Shown one piece after another: positions 1 to 8,336 of a DNA stretch of 32,378 nucleotides; the stretch's first letter is position 1, and the number at the start of each line of letters is the position of its first letter. The stretch comes from Candidatus Gastranaerophilales bacterium. Lineage in GTDB: Bacteria > Cyanobacteriota > Vampirovibrionia > Gastranaerophilales > Gastranaerophilaceae. The stretch covers positions 1-32,378 of the forward strand of contig CANROV010000001.1 of NCBI GenBank assembly GCA_947632315.1, written 5' to 3'. Below the pieces are notes generated by a model. That model searched no databases. It had not been told where the DNA came from and was given only the letters and a program-made list of their open reading frames with translations. The position numbers and the translations under genes were made by a program.

Positions 1-940
1 GAACATCTCTTTCTCTTGGAGATAAACCGCTTAATACTTCAGCTAAGTCTTCTCTTAATAATTCTTGAGCAACTGTTTTTACGGGAGCATCCGCATCTTT
101 ATCTTCAATAAAATCACCCAATCTTGAATCTTCTTCTTTTCCTATGGGAGTTTCAAGTGATAAAGGTTCTTGTGCTACTTTAATAATTTCTCTTAATTTA
201 GGAACGGAAATATTCATTTCAACGGCTAACTCTTCTTCCGTAGGTTTTCTTGACAGCTCTTGAGCCAGTTTTCTGGTAACCTTTTTTAATTTATTAATTG
301 TTTCAACCATGTGAACAGGAATTCTTATAGTTCTTGCCTGATCGGCGATTGCTCTTGTAATAGCTTGTCTAATCCACCAAGTAGCGTATGTTGAAAATTT
401 ATAACCTCTTTCGTGGTCAAATTTTTCTGCCGCACGGATTAAACCTAGGTTTCCTTCTTGAATTAAATCTAAAAAGAGCATGCCCCTGCCGACATATTTT
501 TTTGCAATACTGACAACAAGTCTTAAATTTGCTTGAACAAGTCTTCTCTTTGCAATAATACCTGCATTACCGCCTTGAATGATTTTTTTAGCAAGGTCTA
601 TTTCTTGTTCTGCGGTTAATAATTTTATTCTGCCTATTTCACGCAGATACATTCTTACCGGGTCATCAAATGAAACTCCTTTTGGAAGCAGTGCATCAGA
701 AATTGATATATCATCATCATCTTCCGCAATATCGGTAGAAAATAAATCTTCATTTTCCATTGTATCTATTATTTTATTTCTTTCGGAACTGATAATAACG
801 TCCATACCTTCTCTGCTGATGGATTCATTTTCCGGCATCATAAGAATACCGGCTGTTTCTGACGGCTCATTTTCCATTGTTTCATCATCCTCTTCCATTA
901 TTCCGACAACGGATAGTTCTGAAATTTTCTTTTTGCTCAT
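1..940 (-). CDS. rpoD: Primary RNA polymerase sigma factor RpoD/SigA (3' part cut by window edge)
   Basis: Housekeeping sigma-70 factor that directs RNA polymerase to -10/-35 promoters. About 313 codons are visible. Residues 1-75 are an acidic, variable leader. Region 1.2 follows (DDPVRMYLREIGRIKLL), then region 2 with LVVSIAKKYVGRG, FLDLIQEGNLGL and the melting/-10 motif YKFSTYATWWIRQAI, then region 3 (PIGKEEDSRLGDFIED). The sequence stops at SGLSPRERDV, so region 4, which reads the -35 box, lies outside the window. The ATG (938-940) touches the dnaG stop codon with no spacer, and GGAG inside the dnaG 3' end serves as ribosome binding site. This implies translational coupling with dnaG. The family assignment is certain; only the C-terminus is missing. 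Confidence 0.97.
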   Translation of the reverse strand, partial: MSKKKISELSVVGIMEEDDETMENEPSETAGILMMPENESISREGMDVIISSERNKIIDTMENEDLFSTDIAEDDDDISISDALLPKGVSFDDPVRMYLREIGRIKLLTAEQEIDLAKKIIQGGNAGIIAKRRLVQANLRLVVSIAKKYVGRGMLFLDLIQEGNLGLIRAAEKFDHERGYKFSTYATWWIRQAITRAIADQARTIRIPVHMVETINKLKKVTRKLAQELSRKPTEEELAVEMNISVPKLREIIKVAQEPLSLETPIGKEEDSRLGDFIEDKDADAPVKTVAQELLREDLAEVLSGLSPRERDV

Positions 941-2827
941 TTAAAGTATCTCCGATTTATTTTTGTTTTTTATTTTTTCTCTTAATTGCATTTGATATTG
1001 CATTGATTCTAAGTCATCATCTTTTAGTTTTTTATATTTTGAAGCAATAGTTCTTTTTTCGCATTCTAATTCATATTGGTCAATTCTTTCGGCATTTTCT
1101 CTTATTACAGCTCTAAAATCACGTTCTGATAAATTTTTGAAACTGTCTGAAATATATATTAAATCTGTTATTATATCTTTTAACTTATTATCCTCAGCAA
1201 ATTGTGTGTACAGGGCTTGTATTAATTTTTCCACATTATTATTTATCTGAAATGATAATTTGTCAATTGTATCTTTTAATTTATTTAAGTTTTCGTCTGA
1301 AAATTTAACATTTTTTATTATTTCTGCAAGATTACTTATTCCAATATTTTGTTCACCTGTTAGAAACAAGCTTAATAAATTTTTTTGTGCTTTTTCACTT
1401 ATATTTGAAGTTTTTGTTACAATTGGCTCTGTTAAAGTATTATCAGCAGTTTTTAGTGTCTTTCTTTTGTTTACCTCCCTAATCAGTGCTTTTTCGTCAA
1501 TATTAATTTTATCAGAAATTATCTTTATATATTCATTTTGAACTATATTGTTTTTAATTTCCTCGATTAAAGGCATGATTTTTTGTATAAGTTTTAGCTT
1601 ATCTGTCGGAGAAAAATTCTCATTATATTCCTTTAATATTTGATTTATTTGAAAATCAAGCAGTAGAGGTGCTTTTTTGATGTATTTTTTATATGATTCA
1701 ATTCCGAATTCTCTGATATATTCATCGGGGTCTTTGCTGTCAAATGGGGCTATTACTCTTATTTCACAAGTGTATTTGTTATCGGATAGAGATGAATACG
1801 ATTGGTCGAACATTTTTATATCGCCAAGCCTCGTGAATGCTTCTTTTATAACTTCTGTACTCCTTTGAGTCGCTTTTAAACCGGCAGCGTCCGTATCAAA
1901 CGCAAGGTATATTTTTCTTGATTTAGTGTATTTAGATATTAATTTTATATGGTCAACAGTAAGTGCTGTACCGCAAGAAGCTACAGCATTTTTTAACCCT
2001 GCCGCTTGTGCCGATATTACATCAAAATATCCTTCCATAATTACTACATAGTCTTCTTGTATCATTTCCGATTTAGCTTTGTCAATTCCGTATAAAATTC
2101 GGCTTTTATTATACAAAACTGTATCCGGTGAATTTAAATATTTGGGATTTTGATTGGCTTCTATTGCTCTTGCTCCGAATGCTATTACATTTCCTTGCTC
2201 ATCATATATCGGAATCATAATTCTATGGCGAAATCTGTCTACTGTTTCGCCTTTTTCCGTTTTTACGGTTAAACCTGATTTTTCCATAATTTGAGGGATA
2301 AACTGAGATTTAAAATCTTTTTGAAAATCTGTGTAACCTTTCTTTGAGTATCCTATTTTATACTCATCAATAATTTCTTTTGTTATTCCTCTTTTTGTCA
2401 GGTATTCGAGTGCAATTTTTGCTTCTTCAAGCGAAAATAAATTATTATGATAATATTCGCATGCTTTTTTTAAAATATCTTTTATTTGCTCTTTTTCTTC
2501 GGCATATTGTTTTGAACCGGAGTGAGAAGAAGGCAGTTCAATTCCGAATTTTTCAGCTAAATCTTTAATTACATCATTAAAGGATTGGTTATTTATTTTC
2601 ATTAAGAACGTTATAGCATCACCGCCTTCACCGCAGCCAAAACATTTAAATATCCCTTTTTGTACGTTTACGCAGAATGACGGAGTCTTTTCGTTATGAA
2701 AAGGACAACAGCCCCAATAATTTGCTCCTTTTTTTTTCAGTACAACATACGACTGAACAACATCTAATATATCCAATCGGTTTCTTATTTCGTCTATTGC
2801 TTCACTGTATGTTTTATTTGTGGTCAT
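941..2827 (-). CDS. dnaG: DNA primase DnaG
   Basis: Synthesises RNA primers at the replication fork and works with the replicative helicase. The 628-residue length is normal. The N-terminal CHC2 zinc-binding domain has C41-x2-H44 and C62-x2-C65. The catalytic core contains FRHRIMIPIYDEQGNVIAFG (199-218). The TOPRIM metal-binding motifs are EGYFDV (265-270) and DTDAAG (311-316). The C-terminal ~180 residues are divergent and helical, as expected for the helicase-binding domain. Its ATG directly follows the dgt stop codon and its stop directly precedes the rpoD ATG, so the three genes are a tightly coupled operon. All key catalytic acids I looked for are present. Confidence 0.97.
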   Translation of the reverse strand: MTTNKTYSEAIDEIRNRLDILDVVQSYVVLKKKGANYWGCCPFHNEKTPSFCVNVQKGIFKCFGCGEGGDAITFLMKINNQSFNDVIKDLAEKFGIELPSSHSGSKQYAEEKEQIKDILKKACEYYHNNLFSLEEAKIALEYLTKRGITKEIIDEYKIGYSKKGYTDFQKDFKSQFIPQIMEKSGLTVKTEKGETVDRFRHRIMIPIYDEQGNVIAFGARAIEANQNPKYLNSPDTVLYNKSRILYGIDKAKSEMIQEDYVVIMEGYFDVISAQAAGLKNAVASCGTALTVDHIKLISKYTKSRKIYLAFDTDAAGLKATQRSTEVIKEAFTRLGDIKMFDQSYSSLSDNKYTCEIRVIAPFDSKDPDEYIREFGIESYKKYIKKAPLLLDFQINQILKEYNENFSPTDKLKLIQKIMPLIEEIKNNIVQNEYIKIISDKINIDEKALIREVNKRKTLKTADNTLTEPIVTKTSNISEKAQKNLLSLFLTGEQNIGISNLAEIIKNVKFSDENLNKLKDTIDKLSFQINNNVEKLIQALYTQFAEDNKLKDIITDLIYISDSFKNLSERDFRAVIRENAERIDQYELECEKRTIASKYKKLKDDDLESMQYQMQLREKIKNKNKSEIL

Positions 2828-3874
2828 TTACTGTGTTAATCCGTTCATTTCGGCAAGTTTATATAAAAATTCATCATTGTTTTTTTGTATTAAAGGTGCG
2901 GGTAAGAAGTTTTCTTCATATTTTATCAGTGCATATCTGTCAGTCATGCCCGATACGTAATCACATACAGTCTGCATTATAGTTTTTTCCTCCGCATTTT
3001 TATATTTATTCTGCAGTCCGTTAAAGTAAAATTCAAATAATCTTCTGATTACATTCTGGGCTTTATCTTCCGCAAGTTTTGCCGGAGAATTGTTATATAC
3101 GTGATTAAACATCCATTCTCTTAATTTTATGAATTGTTCAAAACATTCTTCCGACATTAATATTTTATCTTTTCCATAGCTGGTTTCAACTATATCATTT
3201 ACAATTTTTGTTAATCTTATTCGGTTTGTTGTTGAAAAATATTTAACACTTTCCGAAGGAATATCTTCATTTTTAATAATTCTTGCTCTTATTGCGTCTT
3301 GGATGTCATGATTTATGTATGCAATTTTATCCGAGAGTCTTACTACCTGACCTTCAAGAGTATTCGGCATCATATGATATGAATGATTTAATATTCCGTC
3401 AAGCGTTTCTTGAGTAAGATTTAAGTCCTCAATAAATTCAACGACTCTTACGCTTTGTTCATTATGTCTGTACCCGTCAGGCATTAATTCGTTTAAGACT
3501 CTTTCTCCGCTGTGTCCGAACGGGGTATGACCTAAATCATGCCCTAAAGCTATAGCTTCTGTTAAATCTTCATTGAGTTCTAATGCTCTTGATATTGTTC
3601 TTGCTATTTGTGATACTTCTAATGTATGGGTCATTCTTGTTCTAAAGTGGTCATCATACGGTGAAAAGAAAACTTGTGTTTTGTGTTTTAATCTTCTGAA
3701 AGCTTTAGAATGAAGAATTCTGTCTCTGTCTCTTTGATATTCTGTTCTTAAAGGACAAGATTCTTCTTTTCTCTTCCTGCCTTTTGTATATTTGCTTTTT
3801 GAAGCTAATTCACTTAAATATAGCAACTCTTTTTCTTCGAGTTTTTCACGTACTGTTTTATTTTTAGAATCCAT
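2828..3874 (-). CDS. dgt: dGTP triphosphohydrolase-like HD-domain protein
   Basis: HD-superfamily metal-dependent dNTP triphosphohydrolase, which cleaves dGTP (or other dNTPs) to deoxynucleoside and triphosphate and so affects dNTP pools. The N-terminal signature RTEYQRDRDRILHSKAFRRL (43-62) is typical of Dgt. The metal site is H83 (MTHTLEVSQIAR), H112-D113 (LGHDLGHTPFGHSGE) and an Asp in LSDKIAYINHD. At 348 residues it is the shorter Dgt-like type rather than the ~500-residue E. coli form. The ATG at 3872-3874 is preceded by GAGG four bases upstream. It heads the dnaG-rpoD operon, where many bacteria have rpsU, giving a nucleotide-pool, priming and transcription cluster. Substrate preference cannot be read from sequence. 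Confidence 0.92.
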   Translation of the reverse strand: MDSKNKTVREKLEEKELLYLSELASKSKYTKGRKRKEESCPLRTEYQRDRDRILHSKAFRRLKHKTQVFFSPYDDHFRTRMTHTLEVSQIARTISRALELNEDLTEAIALGHDLGHTPFGHSGERVLNELMPDGYRHNEQSVRVVEFIEDLNLTQETLDGILNHSYHMMPNTLEGQVVRLSDKIAYINHDIQDAIRARIIKNEDIPSESVKYFSTTNRIRLTKIVNDIVETSYGKDKILMSEECFEQFIKLREWMFNHVYNNSPAKLAEDKAQNVIRRLFEFYFNGLQNKYKNAEEKTIMQTVCDYVSGMTDRYALIKYEENFLPAPLIQKNNDEFLYKLAEMNGLTQ

Positions 3875-3969
3875 AATTCCTCGCTTCTTTATTTTATAAT
3901 AAACCTTTGCCTTTTTATATTTATTTACTTGATTTATTTAAATTATTTAATATAATTTTCATAATCAGC

Positions 3970-3996
3970 TTGATTATTAGTTTTTTTTTATATAAT
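3970..3996 (+). promoter_or_regulatory. Predicted promoter of rpmB
   Basis: TTGATT at 3970-3975 and a perfect TATAAT at 3991-3996, separated by a T-rich spacer of 15 bases, which is short. Transcription would start near 4003, leaving a leader of about 29 bases before the rpmB ATG with AAAGGAAA as ribosome binding site. It lies in the divergent dgt/rpmB gap. The -10 is convincing; the -35 register is uncertain. Confidence 0.5.
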
Positions 3997-4031
3997 ATTA
4001 AGCTAAGAAAGTTACTTGAAAGGAAATAAAA

Positions 4032-4223
4032 ATGTCAGTTGAATGCGCAATATGCGGAAAAAAACCATTGAAAGCAGCTAAACTTTCATTCTCTCATAAA
4101 CATCATGTATATAGACAGACTCCTAATCTTCAGTCTGTAAAAATAAATGATAACGGTACAATTAAAAGAGTTAAAGTTTGTACTTCTTGTTTAAGAGCAG
4201 GAAAAGTTCAAAGAGCTGTTTAA
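4032..4223 (+). CDS. rpmB: 50S ribosomal protein L28
   Basis: Large-subunit ribosomal protein, 63 residues, typical for the family. It has the two zinc-ribbon cysteine pairs of the C+ form: C5-x2-C8 (ECAICGKKP) and C50-x2-C53 (CTSCLRAGK), with the conserved basic middle LSFSHKHHVYRQTPNLQ. The ATG is preceded by AAAGGAAATAAAA. It is monocistronic: its own promoter lies upstream in the gap shared with dgt, and a strong hairpin terminator follows. Retention of both CxxC pairs suggests the zinc-containing paralogue type and no alternative zinc-free copy here. Confidence 0.96.
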   Translation: MSVECAICGKKPLKAAKLSFSHKHHVYRQTPNLQSVKINDNGTIKRVKVCTSCLRAGKVQRAV

Positions 4224-4237
4224 AAAATCTAATATTA

Positions 4238-4269
4238 AAAAATAACCGGCATATTTGCCGGTTATTTTT
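4238..4269. terminator. Bidirectional intrinsic terminator between rpmB and the HD-GYP-like gene
   Basis: A perfect 14-bp stem (4238-4251 with 4256-4269) with a GC-rich core (taaccggca / tgccggtta) and a TATT loop, flanked by an A-run on the left and a T-run on the right. It terminates rpmB on the plus strand. In the reverse direction it overlaps the stop codon of the convergent gene (4268-4270), so it can stop both transcripts. Confidence 0.9.
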
Positions 4270-5056
4270 ATGCAGCCGCATACGACTTATTTATTGCAGT
4301 TTTGAGTGCATTTACAACTTCTGTACTTACTTCACCTTGTTGGGCTTTTTGGTCTAAGATTTTAAACGATTCCTCAATTGTCAAGGGCTTTTTGTAGCTT
4401 CTTTCCTCCCTTAGTGCTGAATATATATCAGCAACAGACAGTACATTACTCAATGTGTCTTTGTTTTGTGTATACGGTGTGTGATGATTTTTTATAATGT
4501 TTAAAACTCTTTTATCCATGTTAGTTTGAGATAAAAGTTCATAACCTAATTGTGCGTGTAAATCAATTTTTTCACGTTCATCCGGTGTTAGTTTTCCGGG
4601 TTTATTTATTATTTCTTTGGGAATTAACAGTTTTCCAAAATCATGAAAAATTGAGGCTTGTTCAAGATATTTTTTATCTATTGCCGACAGATTCATTGTA
4701 TTAGCAATTTGAAGCGCATATGCAGTTGTTGTTCTTAAATGTGAATTCATAATTGATGATATATTTTCGGGATGGATTTTATATTCTATCCCTTTTTCTT
4801 TTAGAATATCTTTTATTTTAGGATTTTTTTCCACCAAAGACTTAACATTGTCAGGCGCAATATATGTTTTTAAAATTAATCTGGGATTATAAAGATTAAA
4901 CAGATTTTTGTTTGAAAATCCGGCATTTGGATTTGTAGTTGTTTGCTTTGAAAACTTATCTGATTTTTCCTTTGGATATATAGGCAAAATTATTGTTTTA
5001 GCTACAGGAACATGAGTATTTGTATATATCCCTAATTCATTGTTACTTATATTCAA
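4268..5056 (-). CDS. HD-GYP-like phosphohydrolase domain protein
   Basis: 262 residues. Residues ~1-85 are a poorly conserved, probably disordered tail. Residues ~100-260 form an HD-GYP-like domain: H138-D139 in IFHDFGKLLIP, KPGKLTPDEREKIDLHAQLGYELL, H191-H192 and D210 in SVADIYSALREERSYKKPL. HD-GYP enzymes hydrolyse cyclic di-GMP, but the GYP element after the double histidine is replaced by NHHTPYTQNKD, so activity is uncertain. No receiver or membrane segment is present. The start is TTG (5054-5056), preceded by GGGGAAAAGAAG; no ATG lies in frame before residue 103. It is a single-gene unit between two terminator/promoter regions. Role in c-di-GMP or other nucleotide signalling is inference. 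Confidence 0.72.
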   Translation of the reverse strand: MNISNNELGIYTNTHVPVAKTIILPIYPKEKSDKFSKQTTTNPNAGFSNKNLFNLYNPRLILKTYIAPDNVKSLVEKNPKIKDILKEKGIEYKIHPENISSIMNSHLRTTTAYALQIANTMNLSAIDKKYLEQASIFHDFGKLLIPKEIINKPGKLTPDEREKIDLHAQLGYELLSQTNMDKRVLNIIKNHHTPYTQNKDTLSNVLSVADIYSALREERSYKKPLTIEESFKILDQKAQQGEVSTEVVNALKTAINKSYAAA

Positions 5057-5129
5057 CTTCTTTTCCCCACACTACCTATATACTATTAAAAAAAAATTTT
5101 GATTTTAAATTGCTCTCCAAATTGAATTA

Positions 5130-5161
5130 TTAACAAAAATTAACAAAAAAATTCCTTGACA
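5130..5161 (+). promoter_or_regulatory. Possible promoter region of the pentapeptide gene (tandem A-rich repeat plus TTGACA)
   Basis: Two exact tandem copies of TTAACAAAAA (5130-5139, 5140-5149) directly precede a perfect -35 hexamer TTGACA (5156-5161). The arrangement looks like an A-tract UP element plus -35. No good -10 sits at 17 bases; the nearest, AATAAT at 5182-5187, is 20 bases away. The rest of the 5057-5269 gap is featureless A+T-rich sequence. Confidence 0.3.
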
Positions 5162-5269
5162 TTAATTGTAAAACAAACAAAAATAATTATGTAATATTTT
5201 TATGTTATAAACTAATAATATTGTGGAATAGCATAATGGTTAACGGTAATTTAAAAAGGAGATAGTTTA

Positions 5270-5794
5270 ATGTATTCAAAAGAAGAACTTGCGGAACTTA
5301 TTATAAAAAATCCTGAGGAATATAATGAATATAAGAAAACAATTGAAGATGAGCTTGATTTAACCGAATTGGATTTTTCGGACGTCACATTGGAGAATAT
5401 TGATTTATCAAATACTGAGCTTGCAGGTACATCTTTTATTGATTCACATTTATCTAATGTATCTTTTGTAGGCAGTGATTTAAATGCTGCAGATTTCACA
5501 AGAGCCAATGTTGTTGAGTGTGATTTTTCGGAAAGTATTTTAAACGGTACCGATTTTAGTTATGCAACTGTAAATTATTGTAATTTTACTGACGCAGATA
5601 TGGCAGGATGTATTGTTAAAGAAGCTGAATTAACTGATTCCGATTTTTCGGCAAGTGCTAACCTTGCAGCTACTCGTGCGGATGATACCACTGTTTGGCC
5701 GGATTCTGATTTATTGCCCGATGATTTTGATACAAATTATTCTAAAGATAACAATGAAGAAGATGAAGAAGAAAACACAGTTTCTGATTATTAA
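5270..5794 (+). CDS. Pentapeptide-repeat protein
   Basis: 174 residues. Residues ~34-125 are pentapeptide repeats with Phe/Leu every fifth position (LDFSD, VTLEN, IDLSN, TELAG, TSFID and so on), which fold as a right-handed quadrilateral beta-helix. The short N-terminal helix is charged, and the C-terminus is very acidic (DNNEEDEEENT). There is no signal peptide or membrane segment, so it is cytosolic. The ribosome binding site AAAGGAGA is seven bases before ATG. Some family members mimic DNA and bind gyrase, others are structural; nothing here decides between these. It is monocistronic, closed by a strong terminator shared with hppA. Confidence 0.85.
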   Translation: MYSKEELAELIIKNPEEYNEYKKTIEDELDLTELDFSDVTLENIDLSNTELAGTSFIDSHLSNVSFVGSDLNAADFTRANVVECDFSESILNGTDFSYATVNYCNFTDADMAGCIVKEAELTDSDFSASANLAATRADDTTVWPDSDLLPDDFDTNYSKDNNEEDEEENTVSDY

Positions 5795-5808
5795 TTGAAT
5801 TTTTAAAT

Positions 5809-5847
5809 AAAAAAAGACCGCACTTAAATTTCGGGCGGTCTTTTTTT
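5809..5847. terminator. Bidirectional intrinsic terminator between pentapeptide gene and hppA
   Basis: A 13-bp stem pairs 5809-5821 with 5835-5847 (core GACCGC / GCGGTC), with a 13-base loop. It is flanked by seven A on the left and seven T on the right, so it can work in both directions for the two convergent genes. Confidence 0.92.
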
Positions 5848-5860
5848 ATTTTGGGCTATG

Positions 5861-8233
5861 TTATTTATCTGTAGGTATTCTCATGCCGTAGAAAGAACGT
5901 ATTACAAATATAACAGCAATAACGAATAAAATTATACCCGCAGTCGGTGCTATATTTTTAAATGCAGGTGCAATTGCTATTTCCATAGCCAATAATCCGA
6001 ATAATGTTGTAAATTTAATAATCGGGTTCATAGCAACAGAAGATGTATCTTTAAATGGGTCTCCGACGGTATCGCCGACAACCGTAGCGTCATGAAGTGG
6101 TGTGCCTTTTTCATTTAAATCAACTTCTACAATTTTTTTCGCATTATCCCAGCATCCGCCTGCATTTGCCATGAATACGGCTTGGAATAGTCCGAATATT
6201 GCTATACCTATAAGATAGCTTACAAAGAATGATACCGGATTTACCGTATTTTCCATTGGGGCTGATAAACACGCAAATGACAATGCAAAAGCAAATAATG
6301 CTATAAATATATTAAACATGCCTTTTTGTGCATATTCCGTACATATTTTAACAACTTCTTTTGAATTGTCGGTATTTGCTTTTTTGTCATCGCTTTCTCC
6401 GAGTTTTATATGCTTTGCGATATATTCAACAGCTCTGTATGCCCCTGTTGTAACCGCTTGCATTGAAGCTCCGGAGAACCAATATATAACTGCTCCGCCC
6501 ATTAATAAACCTAATATTGTGTATGGATTTAATAAGTTTAATATTGATTCGGGTTCAATATTTAAAGTTTCTTTGATAACAAGTATTAAAGAAAATATCA
6601 TTGTTGTAGCCCCTACACCTGCACCATCGTTTTGTTCTAAGAATTTTTTTGCGGTTTCAAAATTAGGCTCGAAGCCGAATTCTTTTTTTATTTCGTCAGC
6701 GACATTAGGTATTTCTTCAATTAACGATAATTCATATACGGATTGTGCGTTATCTGTAACAGGGCCATAGCTGTCAACTGCGATAGTAACCGGCCCCATA
6801 CCTAAAAATCCGAAGGCTACAAGTCCGAATGCAAATACAGATGAATACATCATCATTTCAGCGGGAATATGTATGCTTGCAAAATATGCCATAGTCATTA
6901 ATGCAACAATTACAAGTCCTATCCAAAAACCTGAAAAATTCCCTGATACTATACCTGATAAAATTGTAAGTGAAGCTCCGCCTTCTTTTGAAGCCGTAAC
7001 AACTTCTGCTGTGTGTTTTGCTTTGGGGCTTGTAAATACTTTCGTAAATTCCGGTATTAACGCTGCACCTAATGTTCCGCAGCTTATTATTATTGATAAT
7101 GTCAGCCATATGTTGTCAGGCAGATTACCAAGTAAATATTTACTTACCGTAAATGTCATTCCTATGGATAATATTGAAGTCAGCCATACCAGGTTTGTCA
7201 GAGGTGCTTCAAAATCCAATTCGGTTTTATTGGTATATAATATTTTATTTAAAATACCGTTAATGCCGTATGCAATTACTGAAGTAATTATCATAAGATA
7301 GCGCATAACAAATATCCAGGTTAATAATTGGATTTGGTATTGAGGAAATACTCCGAGTAAAATAAAGCTTACAAGAGCAACACCTGTTACACCATATGTT
7401 TCAAAACCGTCTGCCGTCGGCCCTATAGAATCACCAGCATTATCTCCGGTACAGTCTGCTATAACACCCGGATTTCTCGGATCATCTTCTTTTATTCCAA
7501 ATTGAATTTTCATTAAATCAGAACTGATATCAGCAATTTTTGTGAATATTCCGCCTGCTACACGGAGGGCTGATGCACCTAATGATTCACCGATTGCAAA
7601 ACCGATAAAACATGCTCCTGCTAAGTGGCCCGGAACAAATAATAATATGGTTAGCATAACTATTAATTCTACGCTTACAAGTAGTACGCCTATACTCATA
7701 CCTGCTTTTAAAGGTATGTTTAATATGTCCAGCGGTTTGTTCTTTAATGCTATAAAAGATGTTCTTGCATTGGCTAAAGTGTTCATTCTTATTCCGAACC
7801 ACGCAACACCATATGAACCTAATATTCCGATGACAGAAGCGGCAAGAATTATTAATACGTTTTTTACGCTCATTTCCTGCAAAAATCCGAAATAAAATGC
7901 TATACATACAGCAATTAGTATTTCAAGCCCAATAAGAAACTTACCTTGCTGCACAAGATATGTTTTACAAGTTTCAAAAATGGTATTACCAATTTCAATC
8001 ATACATTTATGAGCTTTGATTCCTTTAATTTGTGAATAAGCAATAAGTCCCCATATAAGTCCAAGAACTGAAACGATAATACCTGCTATGAGCAGATTAA
8101 AATTATCACCTTGGATTTTCGGAACAGTCAAATCTGCCTCACCGGCAAAAGCTGGCATTACCGTTAATAATACCGTGCATATTAATGCCGATATGCCTTT
8201 AACGGAGCCGGTTATTCTCTTTAAAAATGGCAT
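5861..8233 (-). CDS. hppA: Membrane-bound ion-pumping pyrophosphatase
   Basis: Polytopic membrane enzyme that couples pyrophosphate hydrolysis to H+ and/or Na+ pumping. It is 790 residues and almost wholly hydrophobic segments. The catalytic signature is EDDPRNPGVIAD followed by DNAGD (249-268); later acidic motifs are AVDSYGPVTDNAQ and VVGDTVGDPFKDTSS. Phrases such as IADCTGDNAGDSIGPTADGF and GGCWDNAKKIVE resemble the Bacteroides-type Na+/H+ pyrophosphatases I remember. Odd point: at residues 535-542 the text reads NDGAGVGAT, whereas relatives carry about 16 more residues after NDGAG, including the GNTxKAxxK cation-site signature. The ribosome binding site AAAGGAGA is ideally spaced from ATG. 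A single-gene unit using its own promoter. Confidence 0.93.
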   Translation of the reverse strand: MPFLKRITGSVKGISALICTVLLTVMPAFAGEADLTVPKIQGDNFNLLIAGIIVSVLGLIWGLIAYSQIKGIKAHKCMIEIGNTIFETCKTYLVQQGKFLIGLEILIAVCIAFYFGFLQEMSVKNVLIILAASVIGILGSYGVAWFGIRMNTLANARTSFIALKNKPLDILNIPLKAGMSIGVLLVSVELIVMLTILLFVPGHLAGACFIGFAIGESLGASALRVAGGIFTKIADISSDLMKIQFGIKEDDPRNPGVIADCTGDNAGDSIGPTADGFETYGVTGVALVSFILLGVFPQYQIQLLTWIFVMRYLMIITSVIAYGINGILNKILYTNKTELDFEAPLTNLVWLTSILSIGMTFTVSKYLLGNLPDNIWLTLSIIISCGTLGAALIPEFTKVFTSPKAKHTAEVVTASKEGGASLTILSGIVSGNFSGFWIGLVIVALMTMAYFASIHIPAEMMMYSSVFAFGLVAFGFLGMGPVTIAVDSYGPVTDNAQSVYELSLIEEIPNVADEIKKEFGFEPNFETAKKFLEQNDGAGVGATTMIFSLILVIKETLNIEPESILNLLNPYTILGLLMGGAVIYWFSGASMQAVTTGAYRAVEYIAKHIKLGESDDKKANTDNSKEVVKICTEYAQKGMFNIFIALFAFALSFACLSAPMENTVNPVSFFVSYLIGIAIFGLFQAVFMANAGGCWDNAKKIVEVDLNEKGTPLHDATVVGDTVGDPFKDTSSVAMNPIIKFTTLFGLLAMEIAIAPAFKNIAPTAGIILFVIAVIFVIRSFYGMRIPTDK

Positions 8234-8307
8234 TTCTATCTCCTTTTTTCTACCGAATACGATTTCTTATTATATATTATTATTCAAAAATTAACTACTT
8301 TTTAAGA

Positions 8308-8336
8308 ATTATATACAATTATTTATTATCTTTTAA
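8308..8336 (-). promoter_or_regulatory. Predicted promoter of hppA
   Basis: On the minus strand TTAAAA (8331-8336), a 17-base spacer and TATAAT (8308-8313). Transcription would start near 8301, giving a ~68-base leader. A second TATAAT (8269-8274), closer to the gene, lacks a recognisable -35. The -35 lies over the 3' end of the upstream gene at 8319. Confidence 0.45.

Noticed and set aside
579..944. Plus-strand 121-codon ORF opposite rpoD
   Set aside because: Serine-rich shadow translation of the antisense of a clear sigma factor; no ribosome binding site.
5057..5269. Small RNA or riboswitch in the 213-base gap
   Set aside because: No GC-rich helix or known aptamer sequence; only A+T-rich repeats and a possible -35 box.
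6318..7895. Several plus- and minus-strand ORFs overlapping hppA
   Set aside because: All lie inside a convincing 790-codon gene with conserved motifs; they are frame shadows.
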